DNA of 20,962 bases from Methanomassiliicoccaceae archaeon (lineage in GTDB: Archaea > Thermoplasmatota > Thermoplasmata > Methanomassiliicoccales > Methanomethylophilaceae). A program made the position numbers and the translations under genes. Under the pieces are notes generated by a model, which saw only the letters and a program-made list of their open reading frames with translations, was not told the DNA's origin and did not search any database. Shown here piece after piece: positions 1 through 7,685 of the stretch; positions within the stretch are counted from its first letter, which is position 1, and every line of letters begins with the position of its first letter. The stretch is from positions 1 to 20,962 of the forward strand of contig WRNL01000010.1 in assembly GCA_009776625.1 (NCBI GenBank), given 5' to 3'.

Positions 1-13
1 GGGGCGTGCCGCC

Positions 14-1873
14 TCATGCGGCCGTCTCGAACTGGCTGTTGTACAGCTCGGCATAGAACCCGCCCTGCGCCAGGAGCTCGTCGTGGCCGCCGCTCTCTAC
101 GATGTCGCCCTCCCTCAGCACCAGGATCATGTCGGCGTTCTTGATCGTCGACAGCCTGTGGGCGATGATGAAGGACGTCCTGTCCTTCATCAGTATGTCC
201 ATGGCCTCCTGCACCATGCGCTCGGTGCGTGTGTCCACCGAGCTGGTGGCCTCGTCGAGGATCAGCAGGCGCGAGTCCTTGATGATGGCGCGCGCTATCG
301 TCAACAGCTGCTTCTGCCCTTCGGACAGGCTCGCGTTGTCGTTCAGCACCGTGTCGTACCCGTCCGGGAGGGTCTGCACGAAGTGGTGCAATCCCACCAT
401 TTTGCAGGCAGCGACGACATCGTCGTCCGAGACCCCCTGTTTCGAGTAGATGATGTTCTCCTTTATGGTGCCCTCGAACAGCCAAGTGTCCTGAAGCACC
501 ATGCAGAACTGCTCGTGCACGTTCTCGCGGGGGACCTCGTTTATCGGCACGCCGTCGAGCAGTATCTCGCCGCCGTCTATCTCGTAGAACCTCATCAGCA
601 GGTTCACCAGCGTGGTCTTGCCGGCCCCGGTGGGGCCCACTATGGCGATCTTCTGCCCCGGCTTAACCTTCGCCGAGAAGTCGTGGATGACGGTCTTGTC
701 AGGGGTGTACCCGAACCTGACGTTCCTGAACTCGACGGAGCCTTCGGCGCGGCCGAGGAGCTTCGGCTTCTTGCTCTCGTCCTCCATCTCCGTTTCCTCT
801 ATGAACCCGAAGACGCGCTCGCTCGCGGCGGCGGCCCTTTGAAGGCCCGTTGCGGCCTGCGCGAGCTGCGAGAGCGGCTGCGTGAAGAACCGCACATAGA
901 GCATGAACGAGGTGATCACGCCGATGGAGATGACGCCGTCTATGGTCAGCATCGCCCCGACGATGCACACCGCCACATACCCGAAGTTGCCCACGAACAG
1001 CATCATGGGCATCATCAGCCCGGAGAGGAACTGGGATTTCCATCCGCATTCATACAGCCTGGCGTTTATCTCCTCGAATCTCCTCTTGAAGTCCCTGCTG
1101 CCGTTGTACACCTTCACGATGTTGTGCCCCGTGTAAGTCTCCTCCACATGGCCGTTGATGTTCCCCAGCTCGGCCTGTTGCGCGACAAAGAACTTCTGGG
1201 AGACCTTCACGATGACCGCCATAAGCACGAAGCCGAGCAGGCTGGTGCCTATGGCGGTGAGTGCCATCGTCCAGTTCGTATAGAACATCATTATCGTCGA
1301 GACGACCAGCATCGCCACCGCCGAGAAGAGCGTGGGCACGCTCTGGTTGAGCGTCTGCCCGATGGTATCGACGTCGTTCGTCATGCGGCTCAGGACGTCG
1401 CCGTAGCTCGTCTTGTTGAAGAAGCTGAACGGCAGGCGGTTGATCTTCCCCGACAGGTCCGAGCGCATCCGCTTGGAGATCTTCTGCGTGGTGGTCGCCA
1501 TGGTCCAGTTCTGCACGAAAGTGAACACCGCGGCGCCTGCACAGAGGCATATCAGCGTGATGCCGATCGACGTCACCGCACCAAGGTCTATCACGCCCAT
1601 CATAATCGGCACACCGCCGACCATCAAGGGTACGCCCTTCACGATCTCGTCCGTCAGCATCCCTATCCAGTGGGCGCTCAGGACCTGCAGTATCGCTGAG
1701 AGGACAGCCATCACAAGCGCCGCCGCGACCACAGGCATGAACGACCTGGAGTACACGATGAGCTTCCCCCACGTCTTCTTGAACTCCTTCGGCTTCTCGC
1801 CGGGGCCCATCCCCATGGGGCCTCCCATGGGGCCCCTTCTGGGCGGCTGTCTGCGCGGCGCATCGTCGCTCAT
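14..1873 (-). CDS. ABC exporter half-transporter, canonical ATPase subunit
   Basis: This is a type IV ABC exporter subunit of 619 residues, with an N-terminal membrane domain and a C-terminal nucleotide-binding domain. It should pump lipophilic compounds or peptides out across the membrane as a heterodimer with the subunit encoded just upstream. Visible motifs are Walker A GPTGAGKTT at about 413-421, a signature that reads LSEGQ (516-520) instead of LSGGQ, Walker B LLILDE with catalytic Glu541, and the switch His572 (IIAHR). The N-terminus is a Gly/Pro/Met/Arg-rich tail of about 25 residues before the first helix. I chose the ATG at 1873 because it overlaps the TGA of the upstream gene (ATGA, 4 nt), which implies translational coupling. 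The frame stays open further upstream, but that part only shadows the neighbour. The substrate cannot be read from sequence. Family assignment is firm. Confidence 0.93.
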   Translation of the reverse strand: MSDDAPRRQPPRRGPMGGPMGMGPGEKPKEFKKTWGKLIVYSRSFMPVVAAALVMAVLSAILQVLSAHWIGMLTDEIVKGVPLMVGGVPIMMGVIDLGAVTSIGITLICLCAGAAVFTFVQNWTMATTTQKISKRMRSDLSGKINRLPFSFFNKTSYGDVLSRMTNDVDTIGQTLNQSVPTLFSAVAMLVVSTIMMFYTNWTMALTAIGTSLLGFVLMAVIVKVSQKFFVAQQAELGNINGHVEETYTGHNIVKVYNGSRDFKRRFEEINARLYECGWKSQFLSGLMMPMMLFVGNFGYVAVCIVGAMLTIDGVISIGVITSFMLYVRFFTQPLSQLAQAATGLQRAAAASERVFGFIEETEMEDESKKPKLLGRAEGSVEFRNVRFGYTPDKTVIHDFSAKVKPGQKIAIVGPTGAGKTTLVNLLMRFYEIDGGEILLDGVPINEVPRENVHEQFCMVLQDTWLFEGTIKENIIYSKQGVSDDDVVAACKMVGLHHFVQTLPDGYDTVLNDNASLSEGQKQLLTIARAIIKDSRLLILDEATSSVDTRTERMVQEAMDILMKDRTSFIIAHRLSTIKNADMILVLREGDIVESGGHDELLAQGGFYAELYNSQFETAA

Positions 1874-3633
1874 AGTGCCAGCTCCTTCTCGCTCAGCTGG
1901 GATACGGCTATCTCCCTGTACACCCCGCATGTGTTGAGGAGTTCTTTGTGCTTCCCGATTCCCACGACCTCCCCCTCGTCTAGGACAATGATCTTGTCGG
2001 CGTCCATGATGGTGCCGATGCGTTGGGCCACGATCATGCTCGTGGCGCCCTGCGTCTCCTTCTTCAAGGCAGTCCTCAGGGCCCTGTCCGTCTTGTAGTC
2101 GAGCGCGGAGAAGCTGTCGTCGAAGATGAATATCTCCGGTTGCCGGCATACGGCCCTGGCGATGGAGAGGCGTTGCTTCTGGCCTCCTGACACGTTCGCG
2201 CCGCCGCGTGCTACAGCCCCTTCGTACTCCCCCTCCATGTTTTCGACGAAGTCCGTCCCCTGGGCGATCCTCACCGCCCTCTTGACGTCGTCCTCGGTCG
2301 CCTGCCCTCCGCCGCTCTCGCCGAACGCCACGTTCGACGCGACGGTCCCGCTGAATAGGACGCTCTTTTGGGGGACGTATCCTATCTTGTCATATAGCGA
2401 CTCCAGCCGGTACTCGCGGACGTTGACCCCGTCCACCAGGACGGAGCCCTCTGTCGCATCGTAGAACCTCGGGACGAGGTTTATGAGGGTGCTCTTCCCG
2501 CTCCCCGTGGAGCCTATGAACGCGACCGTCTCGCCTTGCCCGACAGAGAAGCTGACGTCCCTCAGGACATAATCCGATGCGCCCGGGTACTTGAAGCTCA
2601 CGTTCCTGAACTCCACCTCGCCTTTCCGCCCGCTTCCTGACCCCGTCACCTCCCCGTCCCCGACGGACAGCTCTGTGTCTATGACCTCGGCGATACGCCT
2701 TGCGGCGACCTGCGCGCGCGGCAGGATTATGAAGAGCATCATCAGCATCATGATGGCCATCATCAGCTGCATAGCGTAGGACACGAACACGATCGTGTCC
2801 GAGAAAACGACCAGCGCCTCCTCCTCCCCCCACAGGCTGCTGACGAGGATCGCGCCGATCCAGTATATTGAGAGTATGAGCATGTTCATGATGACGAAGA
2901 TAAGGGGCATCAGCGCCGCCATCGCATGGGTGGTGTACATCTGGGTGGAAGTCAGGTCTTCGTTCGCCCTCTCGAACTTGCACTCCTGATGGTCCTCCGC
3001 GTTGTACGCCCGGACGACGGGGAGGCCGGTGAGGTTCTCCCTGGTCACCCTGTTGACGTTGTCGGTGAGCGTCTGCATCATCCTGAATTTTGGGATCACC
3101 TTCAGTATCACCACTGCGAATATCAGCACGAGCATGGCCATCGCCACGGCCGTCGCGGACGTCCACTCGAGGCCCTTGCCGGATATCTTGACGATCGCCC
3201 AGGCCGCAAGTATCGGCGACTTGAATATTATCTGCAGCCCTATGACGAAGGCCATCTGCACCTGCGTGACGTCGTTCGTCGAGCGGGTTATCAGGCTCGC
3301 GATGGAGAACTTGTTGATCTCCGCCATGGAGAACGAGTCGACCTTCTCGAACTGCAGGCTCCTGAGCCTCTGCACGAACGACGCGCCGACCCTGGAGGCG
3401 ATGAAGCCCACCACGATGGCGGTCGCGAGGCTCCCGAGCGAGCACATTATCATGTACTTCCCGTTGAACCAGATGTCGTCCATCGTGCTGCCCTCTGTCC
3501 TGATGAGCTGGGTTATCGTGCCCATGTACTCGGGCAGCCTCAGGTCGAGCCAGACCTGGACCACTATGAAAGCCACGATCACCCCTATGAGCGCCCACTC
3601 CTTCGGCCTTAGATATCTGAGAATATTCGTCAT
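1870..3633 (-). CDS. ABC exporter half-transporter, degenerate-site subunit
   Basis: This 587-residue protein has an ABC exporter membrane domain (about 1-330) and an ATPase domain. Walker A is GSTGSGKST (374-382) and the signature is VSGGQ (481-485). Walker B reads IFIFDD, so Asp506 stands where the catalytic Glu normally is, and the switch His is replaced by Gln537 (IVAQR). The same substitutions are known in one subunit of heterodimeric exporters such as TM287/288 and LmrCD, where one of the two ATP sites binds but barely hydrolyses ATP. The partner's LSEGQ signature would complete this degenerate site. The gene lies 58 nt after the MarR-type gene and overlaps the next ABC gene by 4 nt, so the three probably form one efflux operon under MarR control. 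A short AAGGT precedes the ATG as a weak ribosome binding site. Confidence 0.93.
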   Translation of the reverse strand: MTNILRYLRPKEWALIGVIVAFIVVQVWLDLRLPEYMGTITQLIRTEGSTMDDIWFNGKYMIMCSLGSLATAIVVGFIASRVGASFVQRLRSLQFEKVDSFSMAEINKFSIASLITRSTNDVTQVQMAFVIGLQIIFKSPILAAWAIVKISGKGLEWTSATAVAMAMLVLIFAVVILKVIPKFRMMQTLTDNVNRVTRENLTGLPVVRAYNAEDHQECKFERANEDLTSTQMYTTHAMAALMPLIFVIMNMLILSIYWIGAILVSSLWGEEEALVVFSDTIVFVSYAMQLMMAIMMLMMLFIILPRAQVAARRIAEVIDTELSVGDGEVTGSGSGRKGEVEFRNVSFKYPGASDYVLRDVSFSVGQGETVAFIGSTGSGKSTLINLVPRFYDATEGSVLVDGVNVREYRLESLYDKIGYVPQKSVLFSGTVASNVAFGESGGGQATEDDVKRAVRIAQGTDFVENMEGEYEGAVARGGANVSGGQKQRLSIARAVCRQPEIFIFDDSFSALDYKTDRALRTALKKETQGATSMIVAQRIGTIMDADKIIVLDEGEVVGIGKHKELLNTCGVYREIAVSQLSEKELAL

Positions 3634-3691
3634 GTCGTTACCTTATGTGTTTTGTAATGTGTCCCGTTTCTGTGGCCTGGTCTGCGGATGG

Positions 3692-4081
3692 TCACTGCCG
3701 GGGCGCAGAGAGCACCCCCGCGAGCTTGCCCGTTATCCTCACCAGCTCCCTCGCGTCGTCCTCCCCGATCCGGACGAGGATGTCGGCCAGTTTCTCGAGC
3801 AGCCTCCTCTGCCACTCGTCTACATGGTCGGCGCCCATCGGGGTCAGCCTCACAATGATCTTCCGCCTGTCCTCGATGTCGATTTCGCGGGTGATGAGCC
3901 CTTTGTCCTCGAGGTTGTTCAAGGCCGTGGCGACGCGGGCGGAGCTGATGCCCATCTCGCCGCTTATCTGCCCCGGCACGATCCCCTCTCGGCTCTCGCT
4001 GACACAGTGGAGGATGAAGGCCTCGATCCCGATGCCCTCTTGGACATGCTTCTGCCGGCTAACAATCTGGATCGTCCGCAT
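3692..4081 (-). CDS. MarR-family transcriptional regulator
   Basis: This is a winged-helix regulator of 129 residues from the ATG at 4081. The recognition region ISGEMGISSARVATALNNLE is followed by the wing with the typical DRRKIIVRLTPMG sequence (a DxRxxxxxLT-type motif). MarR proteins usually bind as dimers to palindromes and are released by small ligands. Lying first in a cluster with a two-subunit exporter, it most likely represses itself and the exporter. The start is uncertain. The frame is open for 17 more codons upstream and those codons encode a plausible MarR helix (YDDLAKEFIRNM), but they contain no ATG, GTG or TTG before a TAG. The 129-residue form is slightly short for the family. 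The promoter at 4161-4169 would place transcription start near that extension, so an unusual start codon is possible. Confidence 0.88.
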   Translation of the reverse strand: MRTIQIVSRQKHVQEGIGIEAFILHCVSESREGIVPGQISGEMGISSARVATALNNLEDKGLITREIDIEDRRKIIVRLTPMGADHVDEWQRRLLEKLADILVRIGEDDARELVRITGKLAGVLSAPRQ

Positions 4082-4139
4082 GTTCCGTATGAACTCTTTT
4101 GCGAGGTCGTCGTAGTCCGTGCCTGATGCCCCCTATTTA

Positions 4140-4154
4140 GCTAACATCATTAGC
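4140..4154. promoter_or_regulatory. Inverted repeat, candidate MarR operator
   Basis: GCTAA, five bases, TTAGC form a perfect inverted repeat just upstream of the MarR gene and downstream of its TATA-like box. MarR dimers commonly bind palindromes of this size. Position and symmetry support an autoregulatory operator; binding is inferred. Confidence 0.55.
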
Positions 4155-4160
4155 AATTTA

Positions 4161-4169
4161 CTATATAAG
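4161..4169 (-). promoter_or_regulatory. TATA-like box in the divergent marR / BRO-HipA region
   Basis: The minus strand reads CTTATATAG, an archaeal TATA-type element. A start 25 nt downstream would fall near 4130-4140, close to the MarR reading frame. The element is nearly symmetric, so it could also serve the plus-strand BRO-HipA gene. Confidence 0.5.
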
Positions 4170-4264
4170 ATATTTTATTCAGGACATATTTTGGCATATG
4201 ATGCCGTCTGCCATGCGGGCCGCCGTCTCGGTCGAGAGGCGTTCAAAACCCGTCGCTGCCTGTT

Positions 4265-4280
4265 AGGAGGGTTAATATTG
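4265..4280 (+). promoter_or_regulatory. Strong Shine-Dalgarno before an in-frame TTG
   Basis: AGGAGG at 4265-4270 lies 7 nt before TTG 4278-4280, which is in frame with the BRO-HipA gene. It competes with the ATG at 4350 as translation start. No other reading frame beginning here looks like a gene. Confidence 0.4.
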
Positions 4281-4349
4281 CGGGACGCCCTCACAGGTGT
4301 CGGCACGGCGGGGCTTATGGGAAGACTGAGGGAGGAGGCAAACACCCAG

Positions 4350-5861
4350 ATGGACAAGGACACCTTCAAAGGCAGACCAGTTAGGGCCGTGTACGACACG
4401 GAGAGGGAGGAGTGGGTGTTCTCCGCCGCCGACATAGTCGGGGCGCTCGCGAGGCCGAGCAACCCCCGCAAATACTGGCACGACCTCAAAAAAAGGTCAG
4501 AGGGGGATCAGTTGTCCGCAAAAATCGGACAACTGAAACTGCCCGCAGCAGACGGCAAGCTGTACAAGACGGACGTGCTGAGCGCAGAGGGCGCGGCAAT
4601 GATGGCAAGGAGGATCGGGACGCCCGAAGACGCCGACGCCCTTGTAGATTGGATGATGGCATTCGACGGCGCGGGAAGGAGGTTCATGCTGAAGCACAAG
4701 GAAAAGGACGTCGCGGAGATCCAGCTTGATGAGGGCGGCGAGATCTTCGTAATAGGGAGGGTTGTGGACGCCGCACGCCTCCCCGTCGGCACGGGCGGGC
4801 CCGGCGGGGCGGATTTCTCCGCTATGAGGGAGTGGTGGAGGGGACGGTCAATCCCTGCGAGCCGCAAAGGGATCCGCGAGTTCCTCGACGCGTTCGGCAT
4901 GTCCGTGCCGCAACAGCTGCTGGAGAAGAGCCTCGGCCTAAGCCTGTCCGACCAATACTGGATCTGCCCCTCTGGCGGGGGGCCGGGATGGGCCGACGTC
5001 AATTTCTTCGACAATGATTTCTCCGAGGACGTCGGGGACATCCTGTTCGGAAGAATGGAGCCGGGGCGGGCGAGCGGCCTGTTTTCGCCGGACAACACGT
5101 CGGACGGCGTGCTAGCTAAAAAATGGAAGGTGATCGACGGGAAACGGCGCCTGATAAAGGGCGGGAACGGCATGTTCCCGCAAGAGGTCGCGAACGAGTT
5201 CATCGCGTCGCGCATATGCAGGCGGCTCGGGATCCCCTGCGTGGACTATGACATCGTCAGCATAGACGGAAGGCCATGCAGCGTCTGCGACGACTTCATA
5301 ACCGGCGGCACAGAGCTGGTTACCGCATGGCAGGTCATGAGGCTGGCCGGGAAGGACAAGGGGGCCTCCGACTACGAAAGGTACGTCAGGAAGGCCGAGT
5401 CGCTGGGGGTGGGGGACGCCAGGCAGAAGACGGACATGATGATAGCGCTCGACTTCATGATCGCGAACACCGACAGGCACTGGGGCAACTTCGGGCTCGT
5501 CCGCGACGCGGACACCCTGGAATGGCTCCGCGTCGCGCCGGTTTACGACAGCGGCACGTCCATGTGGTGCGGCGAGCTCTCAGAGGCGATAGGCCTGTAC
5601 AGCGACGAGATAGAGAGCAAGCCGTTCAGGAGGACGCATGCGAGGCAGATCGGGCTCGTGAAGGACTTCTCGTGGTTCGACCCGGACGCCCTCGACGGCG
5701 TGGACGAGGAGTACGCAACGGCACTATCTGAACTGGCCGCTGGGTCTTCTGCGCTCGATGATCGTATCGATAAGCTCTGCTCTGCGCTCAGGAGGAGGAT
5801 CCGGCTACTGGAACGGATCGCAGGGCGCGCTCGCTCCCCGCCGGAGTGCCGACACACCTGA
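4350..5861 (+). CDS. BRO-N domain fused to a HipA-like Ser/Thr kinase
   Basis: This 503-residue fusion has two parts. Residues 1-105 match the BRO-N pattern of phage antirepressors (EWVFSAADIVGAL, YWHDLKKR, DVLSAEGAAMMARR), a presumed DNA-binding domain. The rest is a HipA-type kinase of the kind common in gut Firmicutes: SLSDQYWI, DVNFFDNDFS, likely ATP-binding Lys270 (RRLIKGG), catalytic loop NTDRHWGN with Asp375 and Asn380, and metal-binding Asp400 in PVYDSG. All key kinase residues are present, so it should be active. HipA toxins phosphorylate translation factors and are normally held by a HipB repressor; no HipB is visible here. The ATG at 4350 follows GGAGGAGG (4331-4338). A TTG at 4278 with a better-spaced AGGAGG (4265-4270) would add 24 residues. 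The gene is divergent from marR. Confidence 0.85.
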   Translation: MDKDTFKGRPVRAVYDTEREEWVFSAADIVGALARPSNPRKYWHDLKKRSEGDQLSAKIGQLKLPAADGKLYKTDVLSAEGAAMMARRIGTPEDADALVDWMMAFDGAGRRFMLKHKEKDVAEIQLDEGGEIFVIGRVVDAARLPVGTGGPGGADFSAMREWWRGRSIPASRKGIREFLDAFGMSVPQQLLEKSLGLSLSDQYWICPSGGGPGWADVNFFDNDFSEDVGDILFGRMEPGRASGLFSPDNTSDGVLAKKWKVIDGKRRLIKGGNGMFPQEVANEFIASRICRRLGIPCVDYDIVSIDGRPCSVCDDFITGGTELVTAWQVMRLAGKDKGASDYERYVRKAESLGVGDARQKTDMMIALDFMIANTDRHWGNFGLVRDADTLEWLRVAPVYDSGTSMWCGELSEAIGLYSDEIESKPFRRTHARQIGLVKDFSWFDPDALDGVDEEYATALSELAAGSSALDDRIDKLCSALRRRIRLLERIAGRARSPPECRHT

Positions 5862-6027
5862 ACGTCAGGTCACTGGCATCCGAGCCGCACAGGCCTTGCG
5901 CACAAGGTTGGAGCAGCACCTTAGCGGAAAACTTGCACTTTGTGTATGATATCTGCACCCGAGGTCAGTGAAATGGGATGATTCCATCCAAAGAGCCGAT
6001 GCCTTGGCGCCTACCCCCGATCAGACA
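5862..6027. other. Intergenic region between two convergent genes
   Basis: No gene is visible. The only structure is a small hairpin at 5894-5907 (CCTTG, four-base loop, CAAGG), 33 nt after the BRO-HipA stop, which could form part of a 3' end. No strong T-tract follows it. Confidence 0.4.
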
Positions 6028-6351
6028 TTATAAGAAGTCTGAAATGTCGAAATACACCTGCCTCTCATCATCCTCGTTTCTTATCGTGAGTCTGTCGCAC
6101 ATGACGTGTTTATCGTTGATGGTGGCTTTCATCAGCGACTGCATGGTCACCATGTACCCGGGGAATTTGTAATTTATAAAAGCATACTCCGCATCTATCC
6201 CTGCAAAATTGTCTCTTGTCACTATCTTCACAACCATCTCTCCCGCATCGGACTCAAACTCGATGATCCCGACAGTTGTGGTCTTACCTTTATCCTCCTT
6301 TTTATACTCCAGCGATGCGACTGGCTCAGGCCTGAGATTGAAAATACTCAT
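6028..6351 (-). CDS. Hypothetical protein, 107 residues
   Basis: I do not recognise this protein. It begins MSIFNLRPEP and has a beta-rich appearance with alternating hydrophobic stretches (VGIIEFES, MVVKIVTRD, YMVTMQSLMKATI, DRLTIRN, RQVYFDISDFL). There is no signal peptide, membrane helix or metal motif. I prefer the ATG at 6351 to an in-frame TTG at 6375, because the minus strand carries AAGGGA upstream of this ATG and a TATA-like sequence (TTTATATCG) about 30 nt further up. It points toward the BRO-HipA gene and is convergent with it. It looks like a real, small, soluble protein, but function is unknown. A link to the neighbouring kinase is possible and unsupported. Confidence 0.6.
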   Translation of the reverse strand: MSIFNLRPEPVASLEYKKEDKGKTTTVGIIEFESDAGEMVVKIVTRDNFAGIDAEYAFINYKFPGYMVTMQSLMKATINDKHVMCDRLTIRNEDDERQVYFDISDFL

Positions 6352-6375
6352 GGTATCCCTTATATATAGTGTCAA

Positions 6376-6709
6376 AGCGATATAAAGGCACGGCTCTTCT
6401 TAAGTGGGACCACTGGCTGCGCCCGTAAACATCCCACTCGAATCAAAGAAGGATCGGGAGCTTTGAGCATGAGGGCCATCGCTTGCGATATTGTGTGCGG
6501 CCTACGCCCAAGGCACTCCGACCGGGGCGTTTTGGTAAGGCTCGAGTCACATAGTAATATATACAAGCGGTACAACCATTTTGTATAAAAATTTCCTTAT
6601 TGTGATATTCAAAAACGTGCTGGCAACACCTCGGTTTCGCGGCGGCGCGTGACAAAGCTATTAATACAGCCACTGAATCCCCGTCCCATTCGGGTCATGG
6701 AGGATTCTG
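6376..6709. other. Intergenic region upstream of the S3Ae gene
   Basis: No convincing gene is present. It holds a plus-strand TATA-like GATATAAAG (6379-6387), an inverted repeat AGTGGGA (6403-6409) and TCCCACT (6432-6438) about 20-50 nt after it, an AT-rich stretch with T-runs around 6555-6620, and the S3Ae promoter at the end. A small RNA starting near 6405 is possible but not demonstrated. The repeat does not fold into a tRNA. Confidence 0.35.
6659..6666 (+). promoter_or_regulatory. TATA-like box for S3Ae
   Basis: TATTAATA lies 43 nt before the S3Ae ATG. A transcript starting about 25 nt downstream would have a leader of roughly 20 nt that still contains the GGAGG ribosome binding site at 6699-6703. 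Confidence 0.5.
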
Positions 6710-7618
6710 ATGGCAGCAGCGAGAAGGGCTAAAGGTACAGCGGGCCGCAAGGTCAAGGACAAGTGGAAGGCGAAGGAGTGGTACAACGTGCACGCTCCCA
6801 AGATGTTCAACGAGATGGTGATCGGGGAGACGCCCGCGGCTGACCCCGCGCTCCTCATCGGGAGGACGGCCGAGGTCACCGTGCAGGACCTCACTGGGGA
6901 CTTCGCCAAGATGCACATAAAGCTCAAGTTCAAGATAACGGGGACGGACGGGCACGAGGCGAAGACCACGTTCATCGGCCACGACCTCACGAGCGACTAC
7001 GTCAGGAGGCTCACCCGCAGGAAGAAGACCAAGACCGACCACGTCGTGGACGTCGTAACCTTCGACCACTACCATGTGAGGATAAAGACCATGTCCATCG
7101 CCGAGAGGCGCATACAGTCCTCCCAGGAGGAGGGCATGAGGCAGATAATCGGGGTCACCCTCGTCCAGATGGCCGAGAAGATGACCCTCTCCGACATCGT
7201 CAAGAACGTCATATCCGGGGAACTCGCGAAGGACATCTCCAAGGCATGCCGCGTCGTGATCCCCATCAAGAGGCTGGAGATCCGCAAGACCGAGGTCGTG
7301 AAGGTCGGGGACGGCGAGCCCGAGTCCATAATCGAGGAGAAGCCCGCCCCGGCGCCCCCCGAGGCGGCTGGGTCTGAAGAGGAGTTCCTCGACGCCGCCG
7401 AGGAAGGGCCCGCAGAGGATTCCGCCGAAGAGGCGTCCCCGGAGGAAGAGTCCTCTGTGGAGTCCGCCGAGGAACCCTCTGAGGAAGAGCCATCGGGGGA
7501 GGAGGCGGCTGAGGGCGGGGAAGTCGAAGAGACCCCCGCCGAGGAACCCTCTGAGGAAGAGCCCTCCGAGGATGATGCCGTTTCAGAGGAAGCCGAGGAA
7601 AACCCGAGCCAAGAATGA
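6710..7618 (+). CDS. rps3ae: 30S ribosomal protein S3Ae (eS1) with long acidic tail
   Basis: The first 205 residues or so match archaeal S3Ae (eS1), a small-subunit protein near the mRNA exit and platform: ARRAKGTAGRKVKDKWKAKEW at the N-terminus, then GHDLTSDYVRRLTRRKKTKTDHVVDV and CRVVIPIKRLEIRKTEV. The start is firm, since GGAGG sits 6 nt before the ATG. Archaeal S3Ae usually ends near 200-225 residues, but this one continues to 302 with a tail made almost only of Glu, Ser, Pro and Ala (repeated PAEEPSEEEPS units). Part of the tail arose by duplication: a 28-nt direct repeat occurs at 7464-7491 and 7536-7563. The tail stays in frame and no other gene overlaps it, so it is probably translated. 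Its role is unknown; a disordered, acidic extension is the plain reading. Confidence 0.95.
   Translation: MAAARRAKGTAGRKVKDKWKAKEWYNVHAPKMFNEMVIGETPAADPALLIGRTAEVTVQDLTGDFAKMHIKLKFKITGTDGHEAKTTFIGHDLTSDYVRRLTRRKKTKTDHVVDVVTFDHYHVRIKTMSIAERRIQSSQEEGMRQIIGVTLVQMAEKMTLSDIVKNVISGELAKDISKACRVVIPIKRLEIRKTEVVKVGDGEPESIIEEKPAPAPPEAAGSEEEFLDAAEEGPAEDSAEEASPEEESSVESAEEPSEEEPSGEEAAEGGEVEETPAEEPSEEEPSEDDAVSEEAEENPSQE
7464..7563 (+). repeat. In-frame 28-nt direct repeat in the S3Ae acidic tail
   Basis: Identical 28-nt copies lie at 7464-7491 and 7536-7563, offset by 72 nt, so the reading frame is kept. Both encode an AEEPSEEEP segment. This shows recent expansion of the tail by duplication. Confidence 0.85.
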
Positions 7619-7645
7619 CATCTGATAGTTCAGGGTCCTCCAAAA

Positions 7646-7654
7646 CTTATTAAA
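7646..7654 (+). promoter_or_regulatory. TATA-like box for the tRNA
   Basis: CTTATTAAA lies about 32-40 nt before the tRNA 5' end, the usual position for an archaeal tRNA promoter. Confidence 0.45.
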
Positions 7655-7685
7655 CAGAAACCCATTCCCACACAAACCAACTTAT

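Noticed and set aside
83..1699. 538-residue open frame on the plus strand antisense to the ABC transporter
   Set aside because: It has no family pattern, is rich in His, Arg and Pro as expected for an antisense shadow in GC-rich DNA, and lies fully over a well-supported gene.
1874..2149. Upstream extension of the second ABC gene
   Set aside because: It lies over the end of the first ABC gene and lacks a natural N-terminus; the ATGA overlap explains the start.
4119..4277. N-terminal extension of the BRO-HipA frame to ATG 4119
   Set aside because: The stretch is over the marR promoter and upstream leader, has no BRO-like sequence, and two better starts with ribosome binding sites lie downstream.
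6403..6520. Possible tRNA near the AGTGGGA repeat
   Set aside because: No acceptor stem, T-loop TTCGA pattern or encoded CCA can be arranged; the CGAATC match is isolated.
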